A stretch of 16,257 bases of DNA from DATMBL01 sp050735975 (GCA_050735975.1 JBOHVS010000172.1:1-16257), one strand, 5' to 3'. Positions 6,587 through 13,543 are shown, counted from the stretch's first letter. Made by a program: numbers and translations. Notes: a model not told the origin generated them from the sequence alone.

Positions 6587-7300
6587 ATGTCTTTGAACCG
6601 CGTGAAAGCAATGACGTTCGACGTGTTCGGCACTGTCGTCGACTGGCGTGGCAGCATTTTGGAGGAGTTGCGCGCGTTCGGAGGTGCCAACAGCATTGCC
6701 ATCAACTGGGACGCCTTCGTCGATGACTGGCAACGTTGCTACCGTCCCGGTATGGACGCGGTACGCGCGGGTAGGATGCCCTGGACCAACGTCGACGCCA
6801 TTTATCGTCCAGGGCTTGAAGTTCTGCTCGTCAAACATGGCATACGAGGTCTCAGCGAAGCCGAGAAAATGCGTCTGAACCGGGTCTGGCGTCGATGTCA
6901 TCCTTGGCCGGACGTTGTGGATGGATTGACGCGTCTTAAAAAGAAGTACGTGCTGTCGACGCTGTCAAACGGCGATGTTGCCTGCTTGGTCAACATCGCG
7001 AAGGACGCGGGGATCCCTTGGGATTGTATCCTCTGCGCCGAGATCTTCCGCCACTACAAACCCGATCCGGAAGTCTACCGGGGTGCAATCGAGCTCCTCG
7101 CCTTGATGCCTGAGGAGATCATGATGGTGGCGGCTCATAACTACGACCTCAGTGCAGCTCGGTCTCACGGCATGCGGACCGCCTTTGTGCGGCGAGCGTT
7201 AGAGTACGGTCCGGGCCAGACGTCAGATCTCAAACCAGAGGACGATTGGGACGTGATCGTCTCTGATTTCGAGGAACTGGCCTCCGTGATGGGAGCTTGA
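6587..7300 (+). CDS. HAD-superfamily hydrolase, haloacid dehalogenase type II-like
   Basis: A 237-residue HAD hydrolase. Motif I is FDVFGT with nucleophile Asp12. Motif II is STLSNG (Ser127-Asn128), the conserved lysine is Lys158 in HYKPDPEVY, and motif III is VAAHNYDLSAARSHG (181-195) with Asp187. Type II L-2-haloacid dehalogenases displace halide through an ester on the nucleophile and then hydrolyse it. Aligned by eye to the well-known L-DEX enzyme, its Ser175 and Asn177 correspond here to Ala182 and His184. The AAHNxDL form is common in annotated type II homologues, so genuine dehalogenase activity is not assured and a phosphatase-like role is possible. Start ATG 6587 has only a weak GGAA upstream. 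It is convergent with the crotonase gene (119-nt gap). Confidence 0.88.
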   Translation: MSLNRVKAMTFDVFGTVVDWRGSILEELRAFGGANSIAINWDAFVDDWQRCYRPGMDAVRAGRMPWTNVDAIYRPGLEVLLVKHGIRGLSEAEKMRLNRVWRRCHPWPDVVDGLTRLKKKYVLSTLSNGDVACLVNIAKDAGIPWDCILCAEIFRHYKPDPEVYRGAIELLALMPEEIMMVAAHNYDLSAARSHGMRTAFVRRALEYGPGQTSDLKPEDDWDVIVSDFEELASVMGA

Positions 7301-7419
7301 TTGTGACGACCGGGGACACGGCTAAACGCCGCTTCGATGTTGATCATCCACCGCGGCGCCTACCGGCCCGTTAGACGTGGCAGCGTCGAGAACCAACAAG
7401 CGTAAAATCTAAAACTCTC

Positions 7420-8184
7420 TCACGTTCGGATGCCCTTCCTAGCGAGAAAGTCCTTGAAACCCTCGCGCGGATGGTTGGATTTGAGTGAACTCTTCCGCGC
7501 GTTCTGTTCGCTGTCGTAGCGGTCTCGCCAAGGCATGCCGATATCGTCGTGGAGAAGACGTTTGATGCCCTGCACCATGCGCGGGTCGTTTTCACTGATC
7601 AGCCGGCCCAGTTGAATCGCCGCATCGCGCAGTTCGGAGGATGGCACGACTTGATTCAACAGACCGATTCGTTCCGCCTCATCGGCCTTAACCGGGCGGC
7701 CCGTGTAGAGCAGCTCTTTTGCTTTGGGTATGCCAACGACCATCGGCAACGACCACGTCGAGTTCACGCGACCGTACCTGGCCGCTAAAAAGCGGAATTC
7801 CGTAAGTTCGCAACCGATGCGAATGTCCAGCATCGAGCTGAGCATGGCGCCGGCGCCGTAGGCCAAGCCGTTAATGGCGCCGATAATAGGCTTCCCAAAA
7901 GTCGCAATGTGCCAGTTGATCTGGCTGCGATGCTCCGAGCGCGCCGCCAGGTCTTCGGCGGTCATTCCAACCATTTGGATGATGTCGCCGCCGCTGGAAA
8001 ACGCGCGCGGCCCCGCGCCTGTTAGAATGACGACGCGCACGTCGTCATCGCTCTCGATGTTTGTCAGCTCTTCATTGAGATCACACGCCAGCTCGTAATT
8101 CATCGCATTCAGTTTCTCGGGGCGATTCAAAGTGATGAACGCAATTTTGTCGATTCGTTCGGTTAGAATATTGTGGTAACTCAT
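7420..8184 (-). CDS. enoyl-CoA hydratase/isomerase (crotonase) family protein, atypical active site
   Basis: A 254-residue crotonase-fold protein. The oxyanion-hole and CoA-binding segments are intact: ITLNRPEKLNAMN (17-29), AFSSGGDI (61-68) and INGLAYGAGAMLSSMLD (104-120). The two glutamates that activate water in hydratases are not found: the first position is occupied by Met114 or its neighbours. The region of the second reads FLAARYGRVNSTWSLP (132-147), about five residues shorter than usual and lacking PE. Dehydration or hydration chemistry is therefore doubtful, and an isomerase, thioesterase or other crotonase reaction is possible (inference). ATG at 8184 has AGGAGA just upstream. It is the last of three minus-strand genes after the RidA-like and dehydrogenase genes, separated from the latter by a 91-nt gap holding repeats. 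Confidence 0.9.
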   Translation of the reverse strand: MSYHNILTERIDKIAFITLNRPEKLNAMNYELACDLNEELTNIESDDDVRVVILTGAGPRAFSSGGDIIQMVGMTAEDLAARSEHRSQINWHIATFGKPIIGAINGLAYGAGAMLSSMLDIRIGCELTEFRFLAARYGRVNSTWSLPMVVGIPKAKELLYTGRPVKADEAERIGLLNQVVPSSELRDAAIQLGRLISENDPRMVQGIKRLLHDDIGMPWRDRYDSEQNARKSSLKSNHPREGFKDFLARKGIRT

Positions 8185-8202
8185 GAATGTCTCCTAGGCT
8201 GA

Positions 8203-8231
8203 CAGGCTGCTGAAAAAGACTCATATGCTTC
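8203..8231. repeat. interspersed repeat, copy 2 of 2
   Basis: The second copy of the 29-bp repeat first seen at 5259-5287 (26 of 29 bases identical, same orientation). It ends where an 11-bp hairpin begins at 8231 and lies in the leader of the crotonase gene, just before its ribosome-binding site. Confidence 0.75.
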
Positions 8232-8257
8232 CTGTCTGCGTGCGACGCACAGGCAGG
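8231..8257. repeat. bulged stem-loop between the dehydrogenase and crotonase genes
   Basis: CCTGTC (8231-8236) pairs with GGCAGG (8252-8257, one G-T pair). TGCGT (8237-8241) pairs with ACGCA (8245-8249) around a 3-nt GCG loop, with a 2-nt CA bulge. On the minus strand this hairpin follows the dehydrogenase stop by about 20 nt. Its nearest T-run is some 12 nt further on, so it is a weak terminator candidate at best. It is continuous with the 29-bp repeat and may be part of the same element. Confidence 0.6.
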
Positions 8258-8275
8258 CATTGCGCTCATATTGTT

Positions 8276-9268
8276 TTAGGATTGATTGGCGACTTGCACT
8301 TCCGGGTTCAGTAGGTTGACTTCTTTGCCATCGATGAAATCCACAATGCTCTCCATCGCCTGTTCATACCGCTCGCGCAGTATTTCAACCGTTGCATAGC
8401 CTCGGTGCGAAAGCAGAATGACATTATTGAGGCGACGCAGCGGATGTTCCATCGGCAATGGCTCGACGTCGAACACGTCGAGAGCGGCGCCTCCAAGATG
8501 GCCATTGCGCAGCGCTGCGACCAGCGCAGCTTCTGATACGATCGGCCCGCGAGCCGTGTTTACCAACATCGCTCCTGGCTTCATCATAGCCAGCTCTTTC
8601 TCCCCGATCATCCCGCGTGTATTGGCGTCCAGTGGAACGTGAATGGTTACAATGTCCGACTCTCTCAATAGGGTTTGCATGCCGGCGCTTTCGGCTGCGG
8701 CTTGTGCGGCCTTTTCGGCAGTGAGAGTTCGGGAATAGGCGAGCACCCTGCTATTGAACACTTTCAGGATGCGCGCGACTTCCATTCCAATTCTGCCGAA
8801 ACCGAGAATGCCGACGGTTTTCCCCTCGAGCAGCTGTCCGGGAATCGGCGGCCAGCTCTCCTCGCGCATGCGTTGATCGACTTGAGGGATTCTTCTCAGC
8901 AGCGCCAAGATCAAACCTATGGTGAGCTCCTTCGTGCTTGTGCCCTTATCGCTCGGGGTTCCGGCCACGGCGATGCCGCGGCGCGTGGCTGCCGGCAGAT
9001 CGAGGTGTCTGCTGGTACGACCCGTTTGAGCGATGAATTTGAGAGCCGGTAAGCGGCCGAAGTCCTCATCCGTAAACGAAGTGCGCTCTCGCATCAGCAA
9101 GACCGCATCGGCGCCACGGAGCTTTTGCGCTATCTTTTCATGAGTGTCGAGCCGTTCTCGCAGGATCGTCACATCGGCGCGCGCTTTAAGTCTCTGATAG
9201 GCCGGGACGCCGGCGGCCAGCTCCTCGAAATCGTCCAGAACGAATACGTGAAATTTATCCGCGCTCAT
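8276..9268 (-). CDS. D-isomer-specific 2-hydroxyacid dehydrogenase
   Basis: A 330-residue NAD(P)-dependent dehydrogenase of the D-2-hydroxyacid family (SerA, GyaR and LdhA relatives). The Rossmann loop is GILGFGRIG with Gly156-x-Gly158-x2-Gly161. The catalytic triad is present: Arg240 in VNTARGPIV, Glu269 in DVFDVEPLP and His288 in LLSHRGY. Length is typical and no C-terminal ACT domain is present, so it is not a long-form phosphoglycerate dehydrogenase. It interconverts a 2-oxoacid and a D-2-hydroxyacid in the cytoplasm; the substrate is unknown. Its ATG at 9268 overlaps the stop codon of the upstream RidA-like gene by four bases (ATGA), implying translational coupling and a shared pathway. 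RidA proteins hydrolyse imines to oxoacids, which such a dehydrogenase could then reduce (inference). Confidence 0.95.
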   Translation of the reverse strand: MSADKFHVFVLDDFEELAAGVPAYQRLKARADVTILRERLDTHEKIAQKLRGADAVLLMRERTSFTDEDFGRLPALKFIAQTGRTSRHLDLPAATRRGIAVAGTPSDKGTSTKELTIGLILALLRRIPQVDQRMREESWPPIPGQLLEGKTVGILGFGRIGMEVARILKVFNSRVLAYSRTLTAEKAAQAAAESAGMQTLLRESDIVTIHVPLDANTRGMIGEKELAMMKPGAMLVNTARGPIVSEAALVAALRNGHLGGAALDVFDVEPLPMEHPLRRLNNVILLSHRGYATVEILRERYEQAMESIVDFIDGKEVNLLNPEVQVANQS

Positions 9269-9945
9269 AACGTTGCCGTGACCTCGATCTCACATAACTT
9301 GCCTTCCGAAGAATAGCCGTCGACGTGACAGTATTCCATTTCGGCGACCTTAGCAGTTACATGCTTTTGAAAGAGTTCTCTTAAGATCTCAACCTTTTGA
9401 CTTCTGTGCAGGAAGAAAGAGACCTTGGCTACGCGATCCCAAGAGCTCCCCGCGTCCTTTAGTGAGCCTGCAATCCGGGGGAGGATGTTGTCGAGCTGCT
9501 CGTCTAAACTCGGCAAAACCGTCGTGACGCCGGAAAGAACTACGACCGATTCATAAACAAGAAAACGGATCGGGACGATGGGAGGTTCGTATTCTCTGAT
9601 GGTTTTCCCCGAGTCCGGACGCGCCGGCCGCATTGCGAGCAGGTCGACGGCCACTTTGGCTTGGGAGTCGAAGTAGACCGGCGAGATGTAGCTCGAGCTT
9701 GCCGAGCGTGCCTTGCCTGAAAGTATTTTGACTCGTTCGTTGCTCCCATGGTCACGGCTTTCTCTGTCTCTGCCCCAGAGTCTGGTGCGGACTGTGTGGT
9801 CAAGGCTAAGACGCAGGCCACGCAGTTCCTCGTCAAAACGGCGGAACAAATTCTGCGCCTCTTCAGTAGCGGTACTCGCCGGTATGGCCTCAGCCGACAA
9901 TGCAATGAATTCACGCCCTAACCACGGAAATATCGTCTTTCGCAT
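9265..9945 (-). CDS. tandem RidA-like (YjgF/YER057c/UK114) protein
   Basis: A 226-residue protein that looks like two RidA-type domains joined, residues about 1-105 and 120-226. RidA trimers deaminate reactive enamines and imines, using an arginine and a glutamate some 15 residues apart. The C-terminal half is clear: DEQLDNILPRIAGSLKDAGSSW, VAKVSFFLH and CEIEVTATL. It keeps the glutamate (Glu219), but the arginine position is Glu204. The N-terminal half is more divergent: it has RSASSSY with Arg80, but Ala99 where the acid is expected. ATG at 9945 is chosen because AGGAGG sits 6 nt upstream (9952-9957); the open frame extends to 10056 with low-complexity residues. Its stop overlaps the dehydrogenase start. 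Family assignment of the C-terminal half is firm; of the N-terminal half, moderate. Confidence 0.82.
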   Translation of the reverse strand: MRKTIFPWLGREFIALSAEAIPASTATEEAQNLFRRFDEELRGLRLSLDHTVRTRLWGRDRESRDHGSNERVKILSGKARSASSSYISPVYFDSQAKVAVDLLAMRPARPDSGKTIREYEPPIVPIRFLVYESVVVLSGVTTVLPSLDEQLDNILPRIAGSLKDAGSSWDRVAKVSFFLHRSQKVEILRELFQKHVTAKVAEMEYCHVDGYSSEGKLCEIEVTATL

Positions 9946-10167
9946 CGCGCGCCTCCTGCCCTGATCCGTCGACAAGGGGGCGTTTTTCGGCCGCGCATCC
10001 TCACGTACTGTTCGTGTACGGTCCGGCGCGCACCCTCCACTCCGCCTTGCGCTCACCGCCTTCTCGACGGCCAGGATTTTCGACTGGTTACGTACTTACC
10101 TACGGATTATGCTTCTGCAGGTAGACTTGTAACGACGCGGCGATCTTATCTCAGCGAGATTGTGGGA
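9946..10167. other. intergenic region with degenerate GC-rich inverted repeat
   Basis: A 222-nt gap between two minus-strand genes. It contains the stem CGTAC (10004-10008) / GTACG (10016-10020) with a 7-nt loop, flanked by GCGC-rich arms, then a C-rich run ending CTTCTCGACGGCCAG. The end resembles, with changes, the CTTTTTCAGCAGCCTG type of end seen in the 29-bp repeat, so this may be a decayed relative (inference). No gene is visible and I could not pick a promoter for the RidA-like gene. Confidence 0.45.
9952..9957 (-). promoter_or_regulatory. ribosome-binding site fixing the RidA-like start
   Basis: AGGAGG on the minus strand with 6-nt spacing to ATG at 9945. It decides against the longer open frame that begins at 10056. 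Confidence 0.85.
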
Positions 10168-11310
10168 TCAATGCGCACGTGGAGCAGGTTCAGAACCGGA
10201 TGTCATTTTGAAGCGCAGCCGTATAACTCGATCGTCATCGGCCGCGGGACTGCCGCGCCCGTCGCGGTTGCTGGTCAAGAGATAGAGGCTACCATCAGGC
10301 GCTTCAACGATATCCCTCAGACGACCGAATTTCCGGTAGAAATACCGTTCGAGCTTGGTTGCTTTAGTTGGGTTTGTTGGATCGAGAATAACCCGGTAGA
10401 GCGTTTGTCCCCTGAGTCCGGCAAAAAGCAGCGAGCCCGTCCAAGGTCCTTGTGAGACGAACGTGGCGCCAGCCGGGGCCCAGGTCTCGTTCGTTCCCGC
10501 ATGGATAGTTGGCGGCGCCATGCCTTCTTTGGTTTCATCGCCGCGAATTTCTGGCCAGCCGTAGTTCTTGCCGGCTTCGATCAGGTTCACTTCGTCGCGG
10601 CAGCAGCCCTGGAAGCCGCTTGGCCCATGTTCTGTAGAATAGAGCCAGCCGGTCGCAGGCTGCCATGCCAGGCCCTGTGGGTTTCGGTGACCCCAGGAGT
10701 ATACGTATGAATTCGGAAACGGATTATCGTCCGGGATCGAGCCATCCGGATTGAGACGGAGAATTTTCCCGTTGAGAGACTTAAGGTTTTGCGCAAACGA
10801 AGTATTCTGGGCATCGCCGACCGTCCAGTAGAGCTTGCCGTCGGGACCGAATTTGACACGTCCGCCGTCGTGATTATTGGCTCCGGCAACCTTATCGATC
10901 AGCACTTTATCCAGCACTCCTTTGCCCGTTTTGGGGTCTTCGCGAAGACGGACAAGCCGGTTTTGTAAACGCCGGTCGGCAACTCGGAAAGTATAAGCAA
11001 CATAAACGAAGCGGTTTTGGGCAAATTGTGGGTGCAACGCTAAACCCAAAAGGCCAGCTTCACCGACTTCCTCGACCTTGAGCGTCATCCACGGCTCGGC
11101 GCGGAGTTGTCCTCGCTCGATAACACGAATCGCGCCGGACCGTTCCGAAACGAAAGCTCTGCCATCCGGCGCGAAATCGATGGCCCAGAGAGTGTTTAAG
11201 CCCCGGGCGACGACTTCGGAAACTAAACCGGGCGGGGTTGGTGCTGGTTGATCGTGAGCCGTTCCGCAGGCTAGAGCCAGCAACATCGGTAGGCTCAGAA
11301 GTAATTTCAT
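10168..11310 (-). CDS. PQQ-dependent sugar dehydrogenase-like protein (glucose/sorbosone dehydrogenase family)
   Basis: A 380-residue secreted six-bladed beta-propeller of the GSDH family (Pfam PF07995), related to soluble aldose dehydrogenase YliI/Asd. Family blocks appear in order: LWAIDFAPDGRAFVSER (41-57), GEAGLLGLALHPQF (83-96), NNHDGGRVKFGPDGKLY (145-161) with the probable catalytic His147, GHRNPQGLAW (207-216), STEHGP (225-230), and DEVNLIEAGKNYGWPE (239-254). Such enzymes oxidise aldoses in the periplasm using PQQ and calcium. The N-terminus MKLLLSLPMLLALAC is a signal peptide ending at Cys15: either an imperfect lipobox (ALAC) or a signal peptidase I ALA site. ATG at 11310 is preferred; ATG at 11325 adds five residues, and neither has a good ribosome-binding site. 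Two adjacent cysteines (236-237) lie in an insertion. No PQQ synthesis genes are in the window. Confidence 0.9.
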   Translation of the reverse strand: MKLLLSLPMLLALACGTAHDQPAPTPPGLVSEVVARGLNTLWAIDFAPDGRAFVSERSGAIRVIERGQLRAEPWMTLKVEEVGEAGLLGLALHPQFAQNRFVYVAYTFRVADRRLQNRLVRLREDPKTGKGVLDKVLIDKVAGANNHDGGRVKFGPDGKLYWTVGDAQNTSFAQNLKSLNGKILRLNPDGSIPDDNPFPNSYVYSWGHRNPQGLAWQPATGWLYSTEHGPSGFQGCCRDEVNLIEAGKNYGWPEIRGDETKEGMAPPTIHAGTNETWAPAGATFVSQGPWTGSLLFAGLRGQTLYRVILDPTNPTKATKLERYFYRKFGRLRDIVEAPDGSLYLLTSNRDGRGSPAADDDRVIRLRFKMTSGSEPAPRAH

Positions 11311-11335
11311 AATTAGTGGGACCATTGAGCGAAAT

Positions 11336-11396
11336 GGAGTGTTGGAGTATCGGAGTATTGCGTATTAAATGCATTACTCCATGACTCCACTACTCC
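11336..11396. repeat. inverted array of 8-bp repeats (3 + 3 units)
   Basis: Three head-to-tail octamers of the form GGAGTNNN (GGAGTGTT, GGAGTATC, GGAGTATT; 11336-11359) face three octamers of the form NNNACTCC (ATTACTCC, ATGACTCC, ACTACTCC; 11373-11396) across a 13-nt spacer. The arms are imperfectly complementary, with every GGAGT matched to an ACTCC, so a 61-nt hairpin is possible. It sits between the stop of the upstream protease gene and the start of the sugar dehydrogenase gene. No T-run follows on either strand. Confidence 0.85.
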
Positions 11397-11426
11397 GGAC
11401 TCTGTACGGAATTACAGGATTTCGTG

Positions 11427-13016
11427 CTATGGTACTTGCTCTGCTGGCGTCGTCAACGGAGCGACCTTCGGCGAATAGACGGCGCAACACGCGCCGTGTA
11501 CCGGCGCGGGCACGGCGCTGACGGATTTTTCCCAAACAGATCGGAGATCCGACGAATACGGGGAACGGATTCCATTCTCTTCCAGAATTTTGTTTGTGGC
11601 CTCCAGTAACTCGGCGCGTTCGAAGACCATTGTCTCGTGAGTCAGCTTGCTGGCCCGGGCAAATTTGAACGTGATCTGGGGAACATTCGTATCGCGCAAG
11701 GTCTCGACTAAGTGGCGCAGGTTTTGAACTTGCACGCCGTTAACCTGGCTCAGGACGGCATAATTTGGATCGTCGTAGCCTTTGGTGATCCTATGCGGAA
11801 ATAGGGGCGAAGAGACGACCACCAGCTCTTCGCCGGGGAATGTCGGCTTGTCGAAACGCCGCGTGATGAGGGGGCTCGATTGCTGGCTGAGGGATAATGC
11901 TCTTTGCGAGCCGAGCCGTTCCAAATAGTCCTGAGTCGCTTGTGAAAAGACCAGCGGGCCGGAAATAAAATAACGCGGCCTTTTGTGCAGCAGGTACGGT
12001 ACCACCAGTTCCCTGCGGGGCTCCAATGGAAAATTGATGTTTTTGAGTTGGCCGTCGCGGAAGATTGTCAAGTCAACTTGACCGTTCTTGGCGTATTTTT
12101 GCACCAGGTACAAAGCGGATAAACGGAGGTCATAGCGAACCGCCACTTTGCCGTCGCTGTCGATCGGCGTGTCACCGATCTTCACTATGACGTCCCATTC
12201 TTGAAGCGGATATTGGGGATCCATGCGGTAAGGGTCGGCGACCATGACGCCATTGATCCCGGGAGGGAGGCCGAGTCTTCGCCGCAGCGCGTCGTTTTCT
12301 ACCGTCTGCAGGAAGTCGTAGATCTGCGGCTTGCCGTGATAAACCCGGTCCGCGATATCCGCCAGGAACAGCCGAATCTCCTCGACAGGAATCAGATAAC
12401 CGATGTTCTGAGCGTTCTGAATCAGGCTGAACACCAGACCGACCAGTTTCCCGTCCGAAACGGCCGGGCCACCGCTGTTACCGAAGTTGAGCGCGGCATC
12501 GACTTGAATGCGCAACCCGCTCGTCTGGTAATAATAATCGTTAAACTCAATCCGCGACACGATGCCTTGGGTTACCGACAGTTCGGTCCCGCCGGTCGGG
12601 TAGCCGTATACGTTGACGGTGTCCTTGACCCGGGGCAACTCATCGGCGAACGGAAGCGAACCGCGCCCTTCGAAGAATTTTTCATCGCCGATGCTAAGTA
12701 CCGCCAGATCGATCGAGGGCGCAATTCCTTCAACACGCGCCGGAATGCGATTCGCGGACTGGTTCGGTTGGACATAGATCTGGCTGGCGTACCGGACGAC
12801 GTGTGCGTTTGTCAGGATGCGTTTCCCTTCGATCACCACACCGGAGCCGCTTACCTTTTGCGGGCTGTTTCTCGTCCAGGGCCGGAGCACGTCCGGTCTT
12901 TGATGCACGGCGTGAATTTTTACCACCAGGTCTCGTATTTGGTCCTGGGCCTCCAACAATGGGGCGAAAACGGCGAAAAGTGCGAACATGAGCAAGGAAG
13001 CAAAGATGTGATTCAT
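11427..13016 (-). CDS. secreted HtrA/Deg-like trypsin-fold serine protease with PDZ region
   Basis: A 529-residue exported protease. Residues 1-23 are a signal peptide (MNHIFASLLMFALFAVF, cleavage near LEA). The chymotrypsin-fold domain (about 27-225) holds the full triad: His72 in LTNAHVV, Asp103 in SIDLAVL and Ser181 in NFGNSGGPA. Residues about 235-330 look like a PDZ domain (GVMVADPY, EWDVIVKIGDTPI). The remaining 200 residues, with LSQVNGVQVQNLRHLVETL (422-440), resemble the extra C-terminal PDZ-like part of the plant Deg9/Deg10-type branch rather than canonical DegP. The very C-terminus is proline-rich with a CC pair (510-511). Such proteases remove damaged envelope proteins. ATG at 13016 follows GAGG and a TATAAT box. 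Confidence 0.9.
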   Translation of the reverse strand: MNHIFASLLMFALFAVFAPLLEAQDQIRDLVVKIHAVHQRPDVLRPWTRNSPQKVSGSGVVIEGKRILTNAHVVRYASQIYVQPNQSANRIPARVEGIAPSIDLAVLSIGDEKFFEGRGSLPFADELPRVKDTVNVYGYPTGGTELSVTQGIVSRIEFNDYYYQTSGLRIQVDAALNFGNSGGPAVSDGKLVGLVFSLIQNAQNIGYLIPVEEIRLFLADIADRVYHGKPQIYDFLQTVENDALRRRLGLPPGINGVMVADPYRMDPQYPLQEWDVIVKIGDTPIDSDGKVAVRYDLRLSALYLVQKYAKNGQVDLTIFRDGQLKNINFPLEPRRELVVPYLLHKRPRYFISGPLVFSQATQDYLERLGSQRALSLSQQSSPLITRRFDKPTFPGEELVVVSSPLFPHRITKGYDDPNYAVLSQVNGVQVQNLRHLVETLRDTNVPQITFKFARASKLTHETMVFERAELLEATNKILEENGIRSPYSSDLRSVWEKSVSAVPAPVHGACCAVYSPKVAPLTTPAEQVP

Positions 13017-13051
13017 TGATACCTCATCTTTATTGGTCTCTCGAATGACGT

Positions 13052-13057
13052 ATTATA
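13052..13057 (-). promoter_or_regulatory. -10 element of the protease gene
   Basis: On the minus strand a perfect TATAAT lies 35 nt upstream of the protease ATG. The matching -35 is poor (TTACCC at 18-nt spacing, 3 of 6), so the promoter may need an activator or another sigma factor. Confidence 0.45.
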
Positions 13058-13090
13058 TATCAAAAGAGATTGTTGGGGTAATTAAGTTTT

Positions 13091-13121
13091 TTGACTGCTA
13101 CCACAGTAAATTGTTGACTGC
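13091..13121. repeat. direct repeat TTGACTGC x2
   Basis: Two exact 8-bp copies start 23 bp apart (about two helical turns), roughly 75-105 bp upstream of the protease ATG. The spacing would suit a dimeric regulator, but chance is also possible in an AT-richer gap. Confidence 0.35.
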
Positions 13122-13484
13122 GTGACTATGTCTAGAAAAACGCGCGCTTGGCATCCGCGGCATGGCACAGCTCAGTGTTTCGGAGGTGTTTAGGGATTGA
13201 TACTCGCGCTAGTGCTAGTGCACTGAGGGTTCTGTTCGCTGGGAAAAACGGAAACAGGTTTTGATGGACTTATCGCAGTCCGAAAAGATTTCGAAACTCC
13301 TCCGGATCCATTTCGTTACTGCTTACATACAATGGAAGGAGATCCAACAATTTGGGGTCTAAACGCTTTGCGGAAGGCGTTAGGTCGACCCTTGTGGACG
13401 CGCACCATAGATTTGTGCCAGCAATCCAATATGAACCTCTGGTTTCTGACTGCTATTGCTGAGAATGCCGCTACCGCAAACGAC

Positions 13485-13513
13485 TTGACGATGTATACAG
13501 GCAGTGGTACAAG
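13485..13513 (+). promoter_or_regulatory. promoter and probable autoregulatory operator of gntR
   Basis: TTGACG (13485-13490, 5 of 6 to the -35 consensus) and TACAAG (13508-13513, 4 of 6 to -10) are 17 nt apart. The spacer contains the perfect palindrome TGTATACA (13492-13499). Palindromes of this kind are common predicted sites for GntR/FCD regulators. Its position between -35 and -10, about 45 nt before the gntR ATG, fits autorepression. A near copy of the same sequence lies upstream of the hydantoinase gene. Confidence 0.5.
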
Positions 13514-13543
13514 CTGCATCGTATTCAATTAAAGTCGAGAAGT

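Larger units (their letters stand above)
13017..13543. other. 527-nt divergent intergenic region
   Basis: The gap between the divergent protease and gntR genes. It holds the protease -10 box, two exact TTGACTGC repeats (13091-13098 and 13114-13121), and a CTAGTG duplication next to the palindrome AGTGCACT near 13215. It also has a small GGACT/AGTCC stem around 13266-13281 and the gntR promoter/operator at its right end. A 66-codon plus-strand frame (13332-13532) lacks a ribosome-binding site and family features, and I do not call it a gene. Confidence 0.5.

Noticed and set aside
8231..8257. Rho-independent terminator after the hydroxyacid dehydrogenase
   Set aside because: The hairpin is real, but the nearest T-run on the minus strand is about 12 nt beyond the stem and the hairpin is bulged, so it is listed only as a stem-loop.
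9946..10056. N-terminal extension of the RidA-like protein to 10056
   Set aside because: The extra residues are arginine-rich translation of the GC-rich repeat, while AGGAGG with 6-nt spacing marks ATG at 9945.
12201..13019. 272-codon plus-strand frame antisense to the protease
   Set aside because: The minus strand encodes a complete signal peptide and catalytic triad; the antisense product has no recognisable features.
13332..13532. 66-codon plus-strand frame ending just before gntR
   Set aside because: No ribosome-binding site, no recognisable domain, and it overlaps the probable gntR promoter and operator.
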